From assembly GCA_964462535.1 (NCBI GenBank), contig CAYWXV010000085.1, forward strand, positions 1 through 9,315: 9,315 nt of DNA, written 5' to 3'. The DNA is from CAYWXV01 sp964462535. GTDB lineage: Bacteria > Bacteroidota > Ignavibacteria > OLB7. Position 1 is the first letter of the stretch; the number at the start of each line of letters is the position of its first letter. The position numbers and the translations under genes were made by a program. The notes beneath the pieces are model-generated. The model saw nothing but the letters and a program-made list of their open reading frames with translations, ran no database searches and had not been told where the DNA came from. This document shows, one piece after another, positions 1 through 7,029 of this stretch.

Positions 1-271
1 GGGCTGGGGATTGGGGAATGGGAGAAGGAGTTGCCGGTTGGCCGCTGAATGACCGGGTGCTAACGTGGGAGGTCAAGTGTCGAATGTCAGAGGATCAATG
101 TCAACGGTCGAAGGTCACATGTCGAATTCAAGAAACGATTGTTGAACGATTATTGTCCTGCGAGGGACGACTGGCATCCAACATATTCCAAATCGCAGCA
201 GCAATCGTCCGCAGTCGGGGATCCAACTCTATCTATTGCGCAGCGTCTAGTATCCGCGCGCAGGCTGACAT
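1..271. other. Non-coding region downstream of gene 1
   Basis: No supported gene. The left part holds the heptanucleotide repeat and its G-rich lead-in (1-133). AACGATT occurs twice at 134-140 and 145-151. Between 134 and 271 only weak, short inverted repeats are visible, such as GTCC/GGAC around 155-168 and TGCGC/GCGCA around 238-263. None has a T-run in the transcription direction, so I cannot place an intrinsic terminator for the operon. Confidence 0.6.
71..133. repeat. Degenerate heptanucleotide tandem repeat
   Basis: Nine consecutive seven-base units in one phase. Seven of them match the consensus KGTCRAA (K = G or T, R = A or G) at six or more positions; for example, the units at 78, 106 and 120 are perfect matches. 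The units at 92 and 127 are poor. The G-rich heptads at 1-28 (consensus GGNNTGG) lie in the same seven-base phase (1 + 70 = 71), so one decayed array may cover 1-133 and extend left of the window. It lies downstream of gene 1, outside any supported gene. Confidence 0.6.
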
Positions 272-3200
272 CTACCCTCCACCCAGTTCCTCGATCCGCA
301 TCCGATACTCTCGCTTCGGTGTTGTTTCGACGAGTGATTGATACACACGCAACGCCTCGGTACGGTGGTCGGCGGGCATCGGTGCCCCCTCGTCCGTAGT
401 TGCGTTGAGCTTCCAGAGTCGGTAGTTCAGTTCGGCACGCTGCCCGTCGTCGGCGGCATCAAGGAGCAGCGCGGAGAGAAGGTGCAGTGCGCCATCACTG
501 TTGCCTTGGGCGGCCTGGACCCGCGCCAGCGCCACGCTCCCCTCGAACAGGGTATCGGGCTTTGGCAAATCCTTCGAGATGTCCACGCACTCCTCGGCCT
601 GCTCCAGCGCCATATGCAGCGCGGGGAGCCGCCATGCCCCTCGCTCCGCACCCGGAACATAGCGGGGGAGGTACGGAGGCATCTCTTCATACCCCTCGAC
701 AAGATCAAGCAACGCTCTCGCAGTTCCCGAAAGCCAGTATGTCAACCCATAGCGGAAGCCGATCCGACGATGTTCCGTAGCCGCCGTGGTGAACAGGTCG
801 AGCGCTCGATCATAGTCTCCAAGATCCACGTAGGTATTCCCCATGTTCCCCTGCGCTATAGCCATGCCCCTGCGGTCTTCCAACTCCTCGCTGATGTTGA
901 ACCAACGCTGGTAGCAATCCAGTGCTCGATCAAACTCACCAAGATCGGCGTACACCGTCCCCATGTTTGCGATCGCGCCGGAGATGGTTCTGCGGTCGCC
1001 CAACTCCTCGCTGATATTCAAACAGCGCTGAAGTGAGTCCAGCGCTCGATCATAGTCGCCGCGACTGTGGTATAGAGTGCCTATGCTCCCGTAAGCAGTT
1101 ACGATACAACCGCGGTCGCCCGTCTCCTCGCCGATGCTCAACTGCCGCTCGAAGCACTCCAGCGCTCGCTCATACTCCCCGCGGCTGAAGAAGACCACGC
1201 CGATGTTCAACATCGCTCCGGAGACGTTTCTGCGGTCGCCCAACTCCTCACAGATACTCAAATGCCGTTGGTAGCACTCCAGCGCTCGATCATACTCTCC
1301 GAGATTGGAGTAGAGTACTCCCAGGCCGGCGTTTGCACTGGAGACGCCCATGCGGTCACCCAACTCCGTCCAGAGTTCCAGAGCTTTCGTCAACTCTGAC
1401 TGAGCCTCACCATACTCTCCGCGCAACTGCAGAAGCCATCCTAATGATCGACGCGAGAATGCCTCCTGGCTCGGGTCGGCATTCTCAATTGCTACGGCCA
1501 GACGCTCCTGCCAGAGTTCGACCGCTGCCGACCAGTTTCCAAGGCGCTCGAGAAGACTTGCCGCAGCCCCTATGCCGTGGGTTCGCACGCGCTCGTCTAC
1601 CATTGTCCAGTCGGCGATACCTCTTCGATACGCTCCGGCTATGTCGATTCCGTTTCCCATTGAGGACCAGTATCGCAACAACTCGTACTCCGTCTGGCCG
1701 AAGTATAGCTCGATGAAGACCGGCATTGTCGAGAGACATTCCACAAGTCGATCCTGCTCTCCAGCGGCATGAAGTTGATACGCTAGTTCGCTCGCCATGC
1801 GAACCGAGACTGTGCCACCTGCGGCGATCGAGTCTCTCACGCCCCTCTCGAAGTACTCGGCTAGTTTGAGATGGATTGCATGCCGATTCTGGTCGTCGCC
1901 CAGGTAACGCCTTTCGACGGCGCGTCGCAGGTAGTCATGGAAGAAGCCGAACAACCCATCGCGTCGCACCAGGTGATAATCGAGTGCCAACAGCAGGCGC
2001 GATAACTCCAGACGACTCAGACCCGTGATCTCCACGAGTTCGGTTTCGCTTACGCCCGTGCGCGTGCCCCAGATAACGCTGAGCAGCCGGTTGACCGATG
2101 CCTCACCGTAGTCGTTCTCCATTCGCTCCAACACTGCCATGAACACCGCGTCCAGATTCTCGGCACTTCGGTAGCGGTCGATAACGTTGTCAATCGTCTC
2201 GTGTTCACCGTACAGCCGCAACTCCTCGGCTACAACTCTCAGGTACAGGGGCGAACTTCCCTTTATATCACTGGTGATATTGCGCATCTGCCCTGCAGTC
2301 AATGCCTTGCGATATCCGCCCAGATACTGTGCAACAATCCGCTGGCGCGCGTCCTCGCGTTCAAGCGGCAATACATCCAGTCTGTGCCATTCGCGCGATG
2401 CAAGACGATCCTCACACTCGCCCGGTGTCGTGGATATCACCAACCGTATTCCGGCCGGTATTGTCTTCGGTAGCCAGGCCATCCGGCGATCGGCCTCGTC
2501 AAGCTGGTTGACTGCATCGATCGCGATCACAACAGAGATGCCAATCTGCCGAGCGTGGTGTTCGGCGCGAAACAGCCAATTCGGGAAGCTCTGTTCCAGT
2601 TCCTCCGGGGTCGACGGCACCTCCTCGTCAATACCGAAACGCTCCCTGAACTCGGCAATCAGAAAGCGCATCACCGTAACGGAACCGCTACCCGACTCGC
2701 CCGCGCCGACGTAATACTCGATCAGATAATCCTCCGGATGGGCGGAACGATATCTATCAGCCAGATGCGCCACCAGCGAACTCTTGCCAAGTCCGGACAC
2801 GCCGGTTATGACGAGTGGAGTAGTTCCGGCACCAAGCCAGTGGTCAAACGCGGCGAGATACGTCTCGTCGGCAATGTATGCTTGGGTTCGGCTGGCGGCG
2901 AATGCGGCGTGTGCACGCCGCTGCACATCAAGTTCCGATGGTGCTTCCGAGGCAGGGAACTCCGCGTCGATGATGGACCGAAGATCCCTCTCAACCGCCT
3001 CCCCAAGGTCGACCGGGCTGGCAAAGTCTTCGCGGACCGGGAAGCCGCTCGTGCGGATGCGTTGCTTCAGCCGGAGTAGTCGATCGCGGAGCGAGGGATC
3101 GGTGTCAACAAACTGTGGGGGTGTTGCGCCAGGATCACGAAAGTAGAAGTGAGCGTGGTGTGCCATTGCCGGATTCTCCAGCACACCGTGGATAATTTCC

Positions 3201-3553
3201 AGCTCGGTGATGCTCCGCTCGACATCGGAACTCCCAGCCACCGCAGGAAACTCATTGGCATACGAATCGACAACACGTGCCGGTGGTATCCATCCGTACC
3301 GCTCGCCGAGGATTCCGATGAAGTAGGGACGGCATTGGTTGATCTCCTCCAGGCAGATACGGATTACACCACTGTCCTCAGCTTCCTCTTCGGTTATTCC
3401 CCACCGCAGATCGATCTCCGTAAAAGTCACCCCCCGCTCACGACAGAGCGCGCGGATCTGAGGGAAGATCTTCTTCACAAGATGCTCGCGTTCTTCCTGC
3501 AGGTCGCGAAACGTGGAGCTGATAAAGACGCGGAGTTCGTTCGATGTGCTCAT
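272..3553 (-). CDS. DUF4062 - STAND/NACHT ATPase - TPR protein (gene 1)
   Basis: Complete gene for a 1,093-residue, probably cytoplasmic protein. Residues about 7-90 match DUF4062: RVFISSTFRDLQEERE at 8-23, TEIDLRWG at 45-52, CRPYFIG at 74-80, GERYGW at 83-88. The region to about 200 continues the family pattern (HFYFRDP at 135-141). The P-loop ATPase follows: Walker A GVSGLGKSS 251-259, Walker B VVIAIDAVNQL 341-351 and a sensor-1-like RLVISTT 370-376. A winged-helix region ends in FFHDYLRRAVE (537-547). Seven 40-residue TPR units span 672-951, and a C-terminal module shared with the two neighbours spans 952-1093 (YRLWKLN, RIEEL). The start at 3553 is chosen because MSTSNELRVF matches MSTPNELRVF of gene 2. 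The frame stays open upstream to an ATG at 3889, but those 112 extra codons are Arg/Ser/Pro-rich and have no counterpart in the paralogues. No strong Shine-Dalgarno precedes 3553. The domain plan is clear; the biological role is inferred to be NTP-switch signalling, perhaps defence. Confidence 0.93.
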   Translation of the reverse strand: MSTSNELRVFISSTFRDLQEEREHLVKKIFPQIRALCRERGVTFTEIDLRWGITEEEAEDSGVIRICLEEINQCRPYFIGILGERYGWIPPARVVDSYANEFPAVAGSSDVERSITELEIIHGVLENPAMAHHAHFYFRDPGATPPQFVDTDPSLRDRLLRLKQRIRTSGFPVREDFASPVDLGEAVERDLRSIIDAEFPASEAPSELDVQRRAHAAFAASRTQAYIADETYLAAFDHWLGAGTTPLVITGVSGLGKSSLVAHLADRYRSAHPEDYLIEYYVGAGESGSGSVTVMRFLIAEFRERFGIDEEVPSTPEELEQSFPNWLFRAEHHARQIGISVVIAIDAVNQLDEADRRMAWLPKTIPAGIRLVISTTPGECEDRLASREWHRLDVLPLEREDARQRIVAQYLGGYRKALTAGQMRNITSDIKGSSPLYLRVVAEELRLYGEHETIDNVIDRYRSAENLDAVFMAVLERMENDYGEASVNRLLSVIWGTRTGVSETELVEITGLSRLELSRLLLALDYHLVRRDGLFGFFHDYLRRAVERRYLGDDQNRHAIHLKLAEYFERGVRDSIAAGGTVSVRMASELAYQLHAAGEQDRLVECLSTMPVFIELYFGQTEYELLRYWSSMGNGIDIAGAYRRGIADWTMVDERVRTHGIGAAASLLERLGNWSAAVELWQERLAVAIENADPSQEAFSRRSLGWLLQLRGEYGEAQSELTKALELWTELGDRMGVSSANAGLGVLYSNLGEYDRALECYQRHLSICEELGDRRNVSGAMLNIGVVFFSRGEYERALECFERQLSIGEETGDRGCIVTAYGSIGTLYHSRGDYDRALDSLQRCLNISEELGDRRTISGAIANMGTVYADLGEFDRALDCYQRWFNISEELEDRRGMAIAQGNMGNTYVDLGDYDRALDLFTTAATEHRRIGFRYGLTYWLSGTARALLDLVEGYEEMPPYLPRYVPGAERGAWRLPALHMALEQAEECVDISKDLPKPDTLFEGSVALARVQAAQGNSDGALHLLSALLLDAADDGQRAELNYRLWKLNATTDEGAPMPADHRTEALRVYQSLVETTPKREYRMRIEELGGG
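701..1540 (-). repeat. Seven 120-bp in-frame TPR repeats in gene 1
   Basis: Residues 672-951 of gene 1 fall into seven units of exactly 40 residues (120 bases) with no indels. The pattern is G-x-[YWF]-x-x-A at the start of helix B, a mid-unit ELGDR, and x-x-[LIM]-G-x-x-[YF] in helix A. These correspond to canonical TPR positions in the roughly 40-residue form common in STAND-associated repeats. The first unit is the most diverged. Units beginning at residues 752 and 832 share ELGDRRxxSGA and, in DNA, a 22-base identical run at 988-1009 and 1228-1249, exactly 240 bases apart. This suggests that two-unit blocks were duplicated. The array probably forms a superhelical ligand- or partner-binding surface. 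Confidence 0.9.
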
Positions 3554-3756
3554 GGACGATCCGGGAGATGAGCGAGGATAATGACATGGAGAACAGGATG
3601 CGGAACGTTGACGAGTGGCTGGTGGGGATATGGAGACTGTGGAATGGGGCAACGGCCAATCCACCCCCGCCTCGCGTCCCCATCGTCTGCGATGCGGACC
3701 TGTTTGACGGTCTCGTGAGCAATGCGGTGTGCCCGTGGCAGAATCGTGTTGCTCAA
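3550..3756 (-). CDS. Possible 68-residue bridging ORF between genes 2 and 1 (doubtful)
   Basis: A frame running from TTG (3756-3754) to TGA (3552-3550) overlaps the gene 2 stop as TTGA and the gene 1 start as ATGA, so it would bridge the two genes exactly. The product would be a His/Pro/Arg-rich 68-residue peptide with no family I recognise, no signal peptide and no clear membrane span. The TTG has only a weak AGG upstream, and the frame is also open further upstream inside gene 2, so it may be open by chance. If translated, it could couple gene 1 translation to gene 2, since gene 1 lacks a good ribosome site of its own. This is low confidence and rests only on the geometry. Confidence 0.17.
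   Translation of the reverse strand: MSNTILPRAHRIAHETVKQVRIADDGDARRGWIGRCPIPQSPYPHQPLVNVPHPVLHVIILAHLPDRP
3554..3752. other. 199-base spacer between genes 2 and 1
   Basis: This spacer contains the 3676-3699 hairpin and most of the doubtful bridging ORF. I see no convincing -35/-10 promoter on the minus strand and no intrinsic terminator, so gene 1 may be read through from gene 2 or have an unrecognised promoter here. The corresponding junction between genes 3 and 2 has no spacer at all, so this stretch is an insertion here or a loss there. Confidence 0.7.
3676..3699. repeat. Imperfect inverted repeat (hairpin) between genes 2 and 1
   Basis: The arms GTCC-C-CATCG and CGATG-C-GGAC surround a four-base loop (TCTG on the plus strand). 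They give a stem of four plus five base pairs separated by a single mismatch. It lies 54 bases after the gene 2 stop and 122 bases before the gene 1 start. There is no T-run on either side, so it does not look like an intrinsic terminator. An mRNA processing or stabilising hairpin between cistrons, or a protein-binding site, is possible. Confidence 0.5.
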
Positions 3757-6700
3757 TCTTGGGACCTGCTGGTCCCCACGGGTGCGCTGGGTTCGATGGC
3801 CGCACGCAGTTCCTCGATACGCAGACTGTCCTCGTGACGCGGCGACCTGATATAGAGCGCCTGATACAGGCGCAAGGCATCCGCACCATGATTGCGAGCG
3901 GTGGGATTCAGCTTCCAGAGCCAGTAGTGAACGTCGGCCTGATCGTTATCGTCGGCGAATTCTTCCAGCATCGTTGTCAGCATGGACATCGCGCTCTCCA
4001 TACTCCCTTCGGCGGCGACGATTCGCGCAAGCAGCACGCGAGCGCCGCAGCGTGTGTCAGGCTTGGAGAGGTCGTCACTTATCGCGATTGCTTCCTCGAC
4101 CTGCTGGCGGGCCATCCGCAGCGTCGGCGCGACCCAGAATTCCGTTCTTGCGTCCGGAACATAGCCCGTGAGATACTCCGGCATCACCCCTCCCGTACTG
4201 ACAATCTCCAACAGGACCCAGGCGCTTCCAGTCAACCAGTAGGTCAACCCGTGGCGGAATCCGATGGCGCGATGCTCCTGCTCGGCACGACGAAAGCATT
4301 CCAGCGCCTCGGAGTACTGTTTGCGGTCCCCATGGATTGAGCCACGATTGCCGACGGCAATTGCGGCGCCGAGTCGATCACCGAGCTCATCAGAAATTCT
4401 CTCCCCCTCCAGATAGCATTCCAGCGCCTCGGCAGACTCCCCGCGAATCTTGTGAAGGACCCCAAGATTGCCCACAGCCGCAGTAAGAGTCCGACGGTCA
4501 CCAAGCTCGCGTGCAATTCGTTCCTGCTCCTGGTAGCAGGCAAGCGCTTCTGCCTCTTCACCGCGATCGAAGTGGATCTCGCCTCGATTTCCGACGGATA
4601 TGGCCACCTGCCGACGATCGCCATCTTCGCGGGCGATCCGCTCCTGCTCTCTGTAGCAGGCAAGCGCTTCATCGGATTCTCCGCGATGCGAGTGGACGAT
4701 GCCTCGATTGCCTACGGCCAGCGCTATGCCGGCGCGAGACCCGATTTTTCGAGAGATGTCCTCCTGCTCCCGATAGCACGCCAGCGCTTCCCGGTATTCA
4801 CCGCGTGTTGAGTGGACGATGCCCCGATTGCCAACAGCGCTGGCCACCGCAACGAGATCGCCGCATTCGCGAGCAATCGCTTCTGCCTGCCGGGCGAGCG
4901 ACTCAGCCTCATCCATTCTACCTTCGCTTTCGGCCAGCCGTGACAGGGTGAACAGCACCTTTGGTTCACTAGCGCGCTCTCCGGTTGTTCGCAGCAACTC
5001 CAGGATCTCTCGTAGCACGATCTGTGCCTCACTCCAGTTGCCGACCATTTCCTGCAACGCCGCCACCGCAGTCAGCAGTACTATCCGCCTGTTGGCATCC
5101 ACGGATGTACTCAGCGAATCCACCATCGGTCGATACGCATCTGCAACCCGCTTGCGATCGCAAGCAGACCAGAGTCGCAGAACCGTATCTCGTTCGCCAA
5201 ACCAAAGCAGCTCGAAATGCGAGATGTCGGTGAGCACGTCCTCCAGACTGTCCTGGTCGTGAAGTGTCTCCAGAGCGTGGAGCAACTCCAACGACGTCTG
5301 AAGTGTTGGCAGGAGCGACCGGAAGTGGGCGGCGAGTCGTTCGCTTGGCTCCCGTCGCTTGTGCTGGTCGATGAGATATCGCTTCTCCACTGCCCGCCGC
5401 AGGTAGTCATGGAAGAAGCTCAGAAGTCCGTCCCGTCGCACCAGATGGTAATCCAGTCCCAAGAGAAGCGTCGAGAGCTTCAACCGGGAAATTCCAGTCA
5501 CGATCTCGATATCATCTTCGCTCAGACCGCTTCGCGACGCGAAGATCAGCGTAAGAACCTCGCGAACACTCTTCGTCCCGTAGTCATCCTCGAGTCGTTC
5601 AAGCACCTGTTGGAACAGATCCTCGGTGCCGGTTGTGAGGAGCAGCTTGTCAAGCGCCAGTTCGAGATGCTCGTGTACGCCCTGTAACCGAAGCTCTTCT
5701 AACAGGGTCCTCAGAAACAATGGGTGCGCACACTTCACGTCGGCAGCAATACGCTTGACCTGCCCGGGTGAGAGCGCTTTGCCATACTCCGCAAGGAAGC
5801 GGACGACCACCGCCTCACGTTCCGCCTCACTCAGCGGCTGCATGCCGAGTTCGATCCATCCGCGAGTGCGAAGATCCACGAGGGTCGTCTCGACCGTGCT
5901 CGAGATCACCAGCCTGATTCCTTCAGGCATGGCGGGTGGTAGCCAATGGAGGTCAAGCGCCCGGCCACTCAGCTGATTGATCCCGTCGAGGACCAGGAGC
6001 ATCGGCGTTCCAACATTGAAGCCGAGCCAGTTGGCGAAGGCTCTCTCAAGCTCTTCCGGCCTCGATGGAATCTCCTCGCTCCGCTCGTAGCGCACCTTGA
6101 TTTCCTCAATGACATGTCGAATAATCCCGAGGTGATCGGAGTCGCCGGCACCGATTCCGACGTAGTGCTCAAGAACGTGGAGGTCAGGGTGGCGCCGTCT
6201 GAGTTGCTCGCACCAAAAGGAGAGAAGCGAACTCTTGCCTGACCCGCTCTCGGCGTAGAGGACCACCGGCCTGGCATCGTCGCCGGTCAGCCAATTGTTC
6301 AGTCGTGTCAGGTACTCCGCATTGGGGATGTATGCGCGCCTGCGGCTTGCTGCGAAGGCAGCGTGGCGGGAGCGTTCCAGCTCGAGGGGCGTGGGCGTTC
6401 GTGCGTCGCTGAAATCACGCTCGATGATCTCGATAAGTTCGTCGTAGATCAGTTCTCCCAGCGAGACTGGATCGCGAAATTCCTCAACGGTCAACCCTGT
6501 CCTTCGGACGCGATCCTTCAAATCCTCCAGCTTCACCCTCTCTTCGTCAAGCTCCGCAGTGCGGGACGTATCCGCTAGCGAGCGACGCTGTCGACGGACG
6601 TAGAAGCGAGAATGTCCGGCAGCAGATGGATCGTTGAGAGCGCCGTGCCGGAATTCGATGTCTGTGATGGACGATCCCTCCATTGCGGCGTCTTCGAGCC

Positions 6701-7019
6701 ACGGCCAGTTCTTGAACAGATCCGGATCCTTGTAATACTCAGGGAGAGGTGGCGCCCAGCCGTAGCGTTCACCGACCAGCCCGATGAAATAGGGTCGGCA
6801 CTTGTCTATCTCCTCCAGACAGGTGCGGATAACCTGCCCGAGCACGACCTCCTCGTCCGTCAGCCCCCACCGAAGATCAATCTCGGTGAAGGTGATGCCG
6901 CGCTCACGACAGAGCGCCCGAATCTCCGGGAAGATCTTCTTGACCAGATGCTCGCGTTCTTCCTGCAAGTCGCGAAAGGTCGAACTGATGAAGACGCGGA
7001 GTTCGTTGGGTGTACTCAT
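3753..7019 (-). CDS. DUF4062 - STAND/NACHT ATPase - TPR protein (gene 2)
   Basis: Complete gene for a 1,088-residue paralogue of gene 1. The first 52 residues differ from gene 1 at only three positions (S4P, Q32E, V42I). The DUF4062 core runs to about residue 90 (GERYGWAPP). The following segment (91-215) is divergent: it has a Trp-rich KNWPWLED stretch and FYVRR where gene 1 has FYFRD. The ATPase has Walker A AESGSGKSS (256-264), Walker B LLVLDGINQL (341-350) and RLVISST (369-375). The winged helix ends in FFHDYLRRAVE (535-545). Seven 40-residue TPR units span 660-939, with a recurring AVGNRG...GE..EAL.CY pattern. The shared C-terminal module follows (HYWLWKLN, LRIEEL), then ten extra residues after the point where gene 3 ends. 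The start at 7019 fits the paralogue, the ATGA overlap with gene 3 and a GGGAG ribosome site; the in-frame ATG at 7031 would put that site inside the gene. It is almost certainly co-transcribed with gene 3. Confidence 0.95.
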   Translation of the reverse strand: MSTPNELRVFISSTFRDLQEEREHLVKKIFPEIRALCRERGITFTEIDLRWGLTDEEVVLGQVIRTCLEEIDKCRPYFIGLVGERYGWAPPLPEYYKDPDLFKNWPWLEDAAMEGSSITDIEFRHGALNDPSAAGHSRFYVRRQRRSLADTSRTAELDEERVKLEDLKDRVRRTGLTVEEFRDPVSLGELIYDELIEIIERDFSDARTPTPLELERSRHAAFAASRRRAYIPNAEYLTRLNNWLTGDDARPVVLYAESGSGKSSLLSFWCEQLRRRHPDLHVLEHYVGIGAGDSDHLGIIRHVIEEIKVRYERSEEIPSRPEELERAFANWLGFNVGTPMLLVLDGINQLSGRALDLHWLPPAMPEGIRLVISSTVETTLVDLRTRGWIELGMQPLSEAEREAVVVRFLAEYGKALSPGQVKRIAADVKCAHPLFLRTLLEELRLQGVHEHLELALDKLLLTTGTEDLFQQVLERLEDDYGTKSVREVLTLIFASRSGLSEDDIEIVTGISRLKLSTLLLGLDYHLVRRDGLLSFFHDYLRRAVEKRYLIDQHKRREPSERLAAHFRSLLPTLQTSLELLHALETLHDQDSLEDVLTDISHFELLWFGERDTVLRLWSACDRKRVADAYRPMVDSLSTSVDANRRIVLLTAVAALQEMVGNWSEAQIVLREILELLRTTGERASEPKVLFTLSRLAESEGRMDEAESLARQAEAIARECGDLVAVASAVGNRGIVHSTRGEYREALACYREQEDISRKIGSRAGIALAVGNRGIVHSHRGESDEALACYREQERIAREDGDRRQVAISVGNRGEIHFDRGEEAEALACYQEQERIARELGDRRTLTAAVGNLGVLHKIRGESAEALECYLEGERISDELGDRLGAAIAVGNRGSIHGDRKQYSEALECFRRAEQEHRAIGFRHGLTYWLTGSAWVLLEIVSTGGVMPEYLTGYVPDARTEFWVAPTLRMARQQVEEAIAISDDLSKPDTRCGARVLLARIVAAEGSMESAMSMLTTMLEEFADDNDQADVHYWLWKLNPTARNHGADALRLYQALYIRSPRHEDSLRIEELRAAIEPSAPVGTSRSQD
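3761..3776. repeat. Short perfect inverted repeat at the 3' end of gene 2
   Basis: GGGACC and GGTCCC are separated by TGCT, giving a perfect six-base-pair G+C stem with a four-base loop. It lies in the last codons of gene 2, within the ten-residue extension that gene 3 lacks, and ends five bases before the stop codon. No T-run follows in the direction of transcription. Its function is unknown and it may be chance, although a second hairpin lies only about 60 bases further on. Confidence 0.35.
4203..5042 (-). repeat. Seven 120-bp in-frame TPR repeats in gene 2
   Basis: Residues 660-939 of gene 2 form seven units of exactly 40 residues. Units 2 to 6 carry AVGN[RL]G at or near helix A, GE..EAL.CY in helix B and a mid-unit GDR. 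Adjacent units share DNA: an 18-base identical run at 4533-4550 recurs at 4653-4670, exactly 120 bases on. The stretches near 4693 and 4813 are also almost the same. The high self-similarity, relative to gene 3, points to more recent unit duplication or gene conversion within this array. Confidence 0.9.
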
Positions 7020-7029
7020 GATGGCTCCC
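7016..7029 (-). promoter_or_regulatory. ATGA stop-start overlap and ribosome binding site for gene 2
   Basis: On the minus strand the gene 3 stop TGA (7018-7016) overlaps the gene 2 start ATG (7019-7017) as ATGA. A GGGAG Shine-Dalgarno lies at 7029-7025, five bases before the ATG, and sits within the Trp-Glu codons near the gene 3 C-terminus. This arrangement is typical of translational coupling, so genes 3 and 2 are probably made in fixed ratio from one mRNA. It also decides the start at 7019 over the in-frame ATG at 7031. Confidence 0.88.

Noticed and set aside
1..133. CRISPR array.
   Set aside because: The repeat unit is seven bases with no spacers; it is a simple degenerate tandem repeat.
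238..263. Terminator for the operon from the TGCGC/GCGCA inverted repeat downstream of gene 1.
   Set aside because: The loop is about 16 bases, the stem only five to six pairs, and no T-run follows.
338..1036. A 232-codon plus-strand frame antisense to the gene 1 TPR array.
   Set aside because: It mirrors the 120-base repeats on the other strand, has no recognisable domain and covers clearly coding minus-strand sequence.
3608..3634. Plus-strand promoter-like TTGACG ... TATGGA in the spacer.
   Set aside because: The spacing is 15 bases, the -10 match is poor, and there is no plus-strand gene to serve.
3761..3776. Intrinsic terminator at the end of gene 2.
   Set aside because: The stem is perfect but has no T-run after it in the direction of transcription, and it lies before the stop codon.
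3554..3889. An N-terminal extension of gene 1 to an ATG at 3889, giving 1,205 residues and overlapping the gene 2 C-terminus.
   Set aside because: The extra 112 residues are Arg/Ser/Pro-rich and unlike anything in the paralogues, and the family start MST.NELRVF is exactly at 3553. The frame is open through G+C-rich chance.
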